Shown here: positions 7,952 to 10,900 of the stretch, piece by piece
Numbering within the stretch: position 1 is the stretch's first letter
Layout of the letters: every line of letters starts with the position of its first letter
From: Candolleomyces eurysporus
Taxonomy: Eukaryota > Basidiomycota > Agaricomycetes > Agaricales > Psathyrellaceae
Assembly: GCA_027579435.1 (NCBI GenBank)
Contig: JANBPK010000345.1
Coordinates: forward strand, 1 to 10,900
Direction of reading: 5' to 3'
DNA: 10,900 nt
Program-made: the position numbers and the translations under genes
Notes under the pieces: model-generated
The model's input: only the letters and a program-made list of their open reading frames with translations
What the model was told of the DNA's origin: nothing
Databases searched by the model: none

Positions 7952-9749
7952 TCAGTTAAAAGTTTGGAAAAGATTGAGGACTGTACGCACTGAAAGATGA
8001 AATTGCTGAAAGACATCCCAGAGGGAATTGATCTCCTTGTATCCGTCGGCCAACGACACCCACCAGTCAGCACTGAGTGGTGTATGAAGAACCTTGGAGT
8101 GTGCAATGCCCACATGTGCAACGTGCAGAGATGGAAAGAAAGCCAAGAATTCGAGGAAGCTTTCCGGGTATGAAAAGTGAGTGTCACAACCCCCTTCAAT
8201 ACCATAGCATCAGATTTATACTGTTGAAGAGAAACAAAGGATGAAGCAGAAGAAAACTCACTTGCACAGACCCGAACGAATGCATCCCAGCTGAACATGC
8301 ACCCTTCACTCTCTTCAACATACAGATTCCCGCAACGGCTAGGGTCCTTGAGGAAGTCGAGCAGCGGTTTGTGGTAAAAGCCATATCGGGTCGTCGTCAG
8401 GTCGCTGTCAGGTGGAATCCGAATCAATGATTGAAGGGTACCGAGCAAGTGCTCTGCCTCATTGCTCTCTGGGTCCGTTTGCAGGAGCATGTTCATGTTG
8501 GAAGCAACGCCAAAGGAACAATCACTGAGTGTATGGATTGCATGAATCCACCGTACCGAAAGAGGCGGATCTGGACTAGATTCCAAGATGTGCATGTACA
8601 ATGCGTCCAATTGTTCGAGTGGATTTGAACTTGTTTTCCGAGTGACTTCCCTCTTCAAAATCCCATCTAGCAAAGCCTTCGGAGCCTCTCGGTGACCCGT
8701 GTCGAACAACCGGATGACCGTTGCGGCGTAGATGAACTGACCCGACGCATTCTCCACCAAGGTCTGAATCGTTCCTGTTGGTGGCCATGACAGAGGAAAG
8801 TTGTAACGGCGACGAATGAGATCGAACTGGGCTTCCAAAAAGAGTGTGATATCGGCGTCGGCATTGTGCTCTATGTTCAAATCGAGCTTCTGGGCGAAGG
8901 TGGGATTTATTTCGCGGTCGAAGAATTCGCGGAATACGCGCTCGGGACGGCTGGCGATGAGGATACGAAAGGGAAAATCTGGATCCAGTGACGCTGCTTG
9001 AAGAACTTGGAGGATCTCCAGCTGGTCTTGCGCATTCGTTCGTGTAGGCGTGGTCCGTGGGGCTGTGATCTTGGTATCGTGGGATTGTTTGGCTTCGCAT
9101 TCGTCCAGGCCGTCGACGATGATCGCACCTCGCAGCTCTGGACCTTCGGATTGACGGGCGACCTCCCGGAGAGGGGCCAAAACGAGAGTTTCCATCTGTA
9201 CATGCAAATTCTTCTCGAGAACGTCTGGGTTCTTCTCCATGGCAGCGGAAACAGCATTCTTCAAATCCTCTCGGTGCTGGGCCAGCTGGTGTGCAACAGT
9301 TGTGACAAAGGCGGTCTTCCGGCGCCGGCCAATGGACGCTGACCGGGATGCGAAGAAGAACGTCGCGCCTAAAACACCATTCGCTGCGCAGCGATCTGCC
9401 AGCGATCCCATAACGGCCGTCTTCCCGGTGCCTGCAGGCCCCGTTACCCATTTGATCTTCTTCGGCTGCTCAACTTCTCCGTCACCATCCACAATCCAGC
9501 GGTACAAGTTGTCTTGGACGGCGACTCGGGTCTCTGGATAGCATTTNGGGGGCATCACGGCGCTCAGCCGAGTCGTGGATGGCACCTGCTGCAACCCGAG
9601 CCTCGAGTTCTATATGTCGCGGTAAGAATCGATTGAGGCGCTCAGCTATAGCTCTGTGAGCCAGACTCACTGCTCAGTGGATCTGCTAAGGGGTTCACAT
9701 TCAAGTTGTCGATCTGGAAATTGTGGGCATTGTTGAAACTGCTGGCCAT
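7952..9749 (-). CDS. NACHT-domain NTPase (STAND/NLR-like), three exons
   Basis: NACHT NTPases are STAND-class ATP/GTP-dependent switches; in fungi many resemble NLR immune or incompatibility receptors. My model is exon 1 9749-9671, exon 2 9609-8262, exon 3 8193-7952 (TGA), 555 aa if N9547 is not a real base. Residues 1-26 form a short asparagine-rich leader (SFNNAHNFQI). LEARVAAGAIHDSAERRDAP-KCYPETR follows, a typical pre-NACHT stretch of Agaricomycete members. Walker A is GPAGTGKT (83-90), Walker B AIIVDGLDEC (188-197), and a sensor-like FRILIASRPE lies at about 240-249. A helical region follows, then YGFYHKPLLDFLKDPSR and a C-terminal tail ending LNLFQTFN. No WD40, ankyrin or TPR repeats are present, so it is short for the class. 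Both introns are phase 1 with GTGAGT donors, and the frame is maintained across both junctions. A MITE-like element lies in the upstream region. Ligand and effector output are unknown. Confidence 0.88.
8194..8261 (-). other. Intron 2 of the NACHT gene
   Basis: 68 nt, donor GTGAGT (8261-8256), branch-like CTGAT, acceptor TTGAAG. Splicing leads into RGCDTHFSYPESFLEFLAFF and a further open run to TGA at 7954-7952. Reading through gives an open but less family-like tail, and the nearer acceptor CAACAG (41-nt intron) gives an immediate TAA. Confidence 0.7.
9547..9547. other. Ambiguous base (N) that breaks the NACHT frame
   Basis: It lies between a C5 run and AAATGC on the coding strand. With N counted, exon 2 has 1348 nt and the two halves of the protein are out of frame; without it, 1347 nt and the family-typical DAP-KCYPETR junction appears. 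It is best read as a homopolymer consensus error. Similar lone Ns are at 10362 and 10854. Confidence 0.8.
9610..9670 (-). other. Intron 1 of the NACHT gene
   Basis: 61 nt, donor GTGAGT (9670-9665), branch-like CTTAC, acceptor CATATAG. Splicing joins AGC A to AA CTC, giving S-K-L-E-A-R in frame. Without splicing the exon-1 frame hits a TAG within 11 codons. The length is typical of Agaricomycete introns. Confidence 0.8.
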
Positions 9750-9879
9750 TGGCGGTCGAAGTGAAGGAAGGAGCGAGGCTGGACTGACCACGTTCCCGCA
9801 GCCTGAACGGTTTAATATCGTCCACCTCGCGTGTTTATGAGCTGTTTGTCGAGCGTCTATGCATTGCTCATCTGACCTA
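9750..9879 (-). promoter_or_regulatory. Putative NACHT 5' flank between start codon and MITE-like element
   Basis: This 130-bp stretch contains a TATA-like TATTAAA (minus strand, 9817-9811), about 62-68 bp before the start codon, and a start context CCGCCA-ATG-G. No other element is evident. Transcription start is not determinable here, and the promoter may extend into the adjacent MITE-like element. Confidence 0.35.
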
Positions 9880-10243
9880 GTCTGTTTTCACGTTGGCCAC
9901 CCTTAGAGGTGATGGACATTCATCAAAAATGAACATCACGTGTAACGTTGATGAAGACCAAACAAACCCGACACGTCCGTTAATTGGCGCGATTGGTTCT
10001 GATGAGTCGCCCCTAAAATCGTATCATAGAGACCACAGCCTACCGTGGCGCACTGGACGGTTCGAAGTTGGGAGTGCAGGGAACTGGTTAAACATTGGTG
10101 GTGGACTCGATCTGGTACCCGCATTGCTAAGCGAAATAAACAAACCGCATTTGGGCATGAGGCCCCCATCCATTTTGAGTAATATTGCCCTAATTTGGGA
10201 CGAATGCTCATCACCTCTAAGGTGGGCGCGCGTGAAATCAGAC
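9880..10243. mobile_element. MITE-like element with ~45-bp TIRs and TA target-site duplication
   Basis: The left arm 9880-9924 starts GTCTGTTTTCACG; the right arm 10199-10243, read inward, starts GTCTGATTTCACG. About 36 of 45 positions match, with an identical core CTTAGAGGTGATG. The element is 364 bp, and both ends are bordered by TA (9878-9879 and 10244-10245), the target site of Tc1/mariner/pogo-type elements. No transposase is inside; a 118-codon plus-strand frame spanning most of it looks incidental. It lies 131 bp upstream of the NACHT start codon, where it could affect that promoter. Confidence 0.8.
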
Positions 10244-10245
10244 TA

Positions 10246-10900
10246 CTGATGAATGTGTTCTTACTAAAGTAACGACACGCAGAAATCGTCAGTCTGGCTA
10301 CGGGAGACTAAGATTCTCCTATCTCTTCCATCAACTCGACGGAAAGCCGTTAGATTTATTTNAAAAATGCGTATGATTCTCATCCTCCCCAAGTCATTCT
10401 CAGCCCGTGTAATCCTCCTGCTTCCAATGGCAGCACTTAGCCTCCCCCCTCCCCTCGCGCGAGCGCGAGCACGCTGCAGGCGTGCGTCAGCGAGCGCAGT
10501 TCAGAAGCGTGGAGGGCTCAGTAACAGTAGGAAAAAGCATATTCAAAAGTAGTAGATATTATTGTATGCATTCAGAAGTGCAGTGTTAATTACAGAGTAG
10601 GTTTCACACGAGTGCCATAAGTTTCTTCACGATTAAAGCAAGCGGCCACTTGAGGCAGGGACTGATGGCGCTGATGGGAGGGGTCAAGAAGGGTTTTCAA
10701 CGACATTGGGGAAACCCGTTCGAGAGGGGGTGTGCACGGCAGATCTTCCCGATATGGATCAGACGTGAGTTATTCTTAGCATCTTTCCCAGCTGAGAGTG
10801 GCACTGCTACTGCCGTGCCTGGGAAAACTGCATCGTGTCGTGCAGCGTGCATTNCCCTCAGGCCTTCCTTGTATATACCCGCAGCGTTCTCCCTAATACA
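10246..10900. other. Region without a recognised gene; low complexity and ambiguous bases
   Basis: No frame longer than about 60 codons looks coding. 10368-10460 is pyrimidine-rich on the plus strand (minus strand G-rich, with GGGGAGGGGGGAGG). Lone Ns occur at 10362 and 10854. TATATA at 10872-10877 near the right edge could be a TATA box for a gene beyond the window, in either direction. Two TTCAGAAG motifs occur at 10500 and 10571. Confidence 0.5.
10454..10485. repeat. GC-rich tandem palindromes
   Basis: CTCGCGC (10454-10460) pairs with GCGCGAG (10463-10469) across 2 nt. Next to it, GCACGC (10469-10474) pairs with GCGTGC (10480-10485) across TGCAG. They follow a C-rich tract. They may form cruciform or hairpin structures; no known binding site is claimed. 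Confidence 0.5.

Noticed and set aside
8221..8261. Shorter intron 2 (41 nt, acceptor CAACAG)
   Set aside because: Splicing there gives a TAA after one further codon and loses the open C-terminal tail; the 68-nt intron keeps the frame.
8576..9451. Long 291-codon minus-strand open frame
   Set aside because: It overlaps the NACHT coding exon in another frame and is arginine/serine-rich with no motif; it is a shadow of the GC-rich gene.
10040..10075. GGTTCGAAGTTGGG resembling a tRNA T-arm
   Set aside because: No acceptor stem, anticodon arm or second box could be placed around it; it lies within the MITE-like element.
9893..10249. 118-codon plus-strand open frame
   Set aside because: It lies almost wholly inside the MITE-like element and runs through its terminal inverted repeat, with no recognisable protein motif.
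10367..10552. 61-codon plus-strand frame with hydrophobic start and Arg/Ala run
   Set aside because: It resembles a signal peptide superficially, but the sequence is low complexity (C-rich tract and GC palindromes), next to an N, and ends quickly.

Overview
The window looks like nuclear DNA of a mushroom-forming basidiomycete (Agaricomycetes). The evidence is a compact NACHT-type NTPase gene with short spliceosomal introns (61 and 68 nt), decayed LTR retrotransposons, and a decayed member of a large protein family that I recall as multicopy in Agaricomycete genomes. Three isolated N bases sit beside homopolymer runs, which suggests draft-quality sequence.

Layout. (1) 1-260 is a plus-oriented LTR fragment, roughly 70% similar by eye and inverted relative to part of a second LTR at 2369-3764. 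(2) 261-3764 is the 5' part of a minus-strand LTR retrotransposon, probably Ty3/Gypsy: a ~1.4 kb LTR with TGTGAA/TTCACA ends, then a broken gag with a capsid-like region and a classical CCHC knuckle, then a degraded gag-pol linker. No protease, RT or integrase is visible. (3) 3765-5889 is a second retroelement on the plus strand in an odd order: gag-like C-terminus with a zinc knuckle, polypurine tract, ~300 bp LTR, then a gag-like N-terminal segment. This could be two elements sharing one LTR or a circularly permuted gag-only element. (4) 6056-7442 is a pseudogene with several stops and frameshifts from the large Agaricomycete family; it ends at a perfect 11-bp hairpin. (5) 7443-7951 holds little. 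(6) 7952-9749 (minus) is the only gene that looks intact: a NACHT NTPase of 555 aa in three exons. One ambiguous base (N at 9547) breaks the frame, and ignoring it gives a consistent open reading frame. (7) 9880-10243 is a 364-bp MITE-like element with ~45-bp terminal inverted repeats and flanking TA dinucleotides, about 130 bp upstream of the NACHT start codon. (8) 10246-10900 has no convincing gene, only a GC-rich palindromic patch.

The genes do not form a pathway. The picture is a repeat-rich accessory compartment with one STAND/NLR-like gene set among decayed transposons. CpG is sparse by eye in the transposon part and common in the NACHT gene, and many broken frames carry TGA/TAA/TAG of the kind C-to-T or G-to-A transitions create, so methylation-linked decay is plausible. 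I saw no CRISPR array, rRNA or convincing tRNA.
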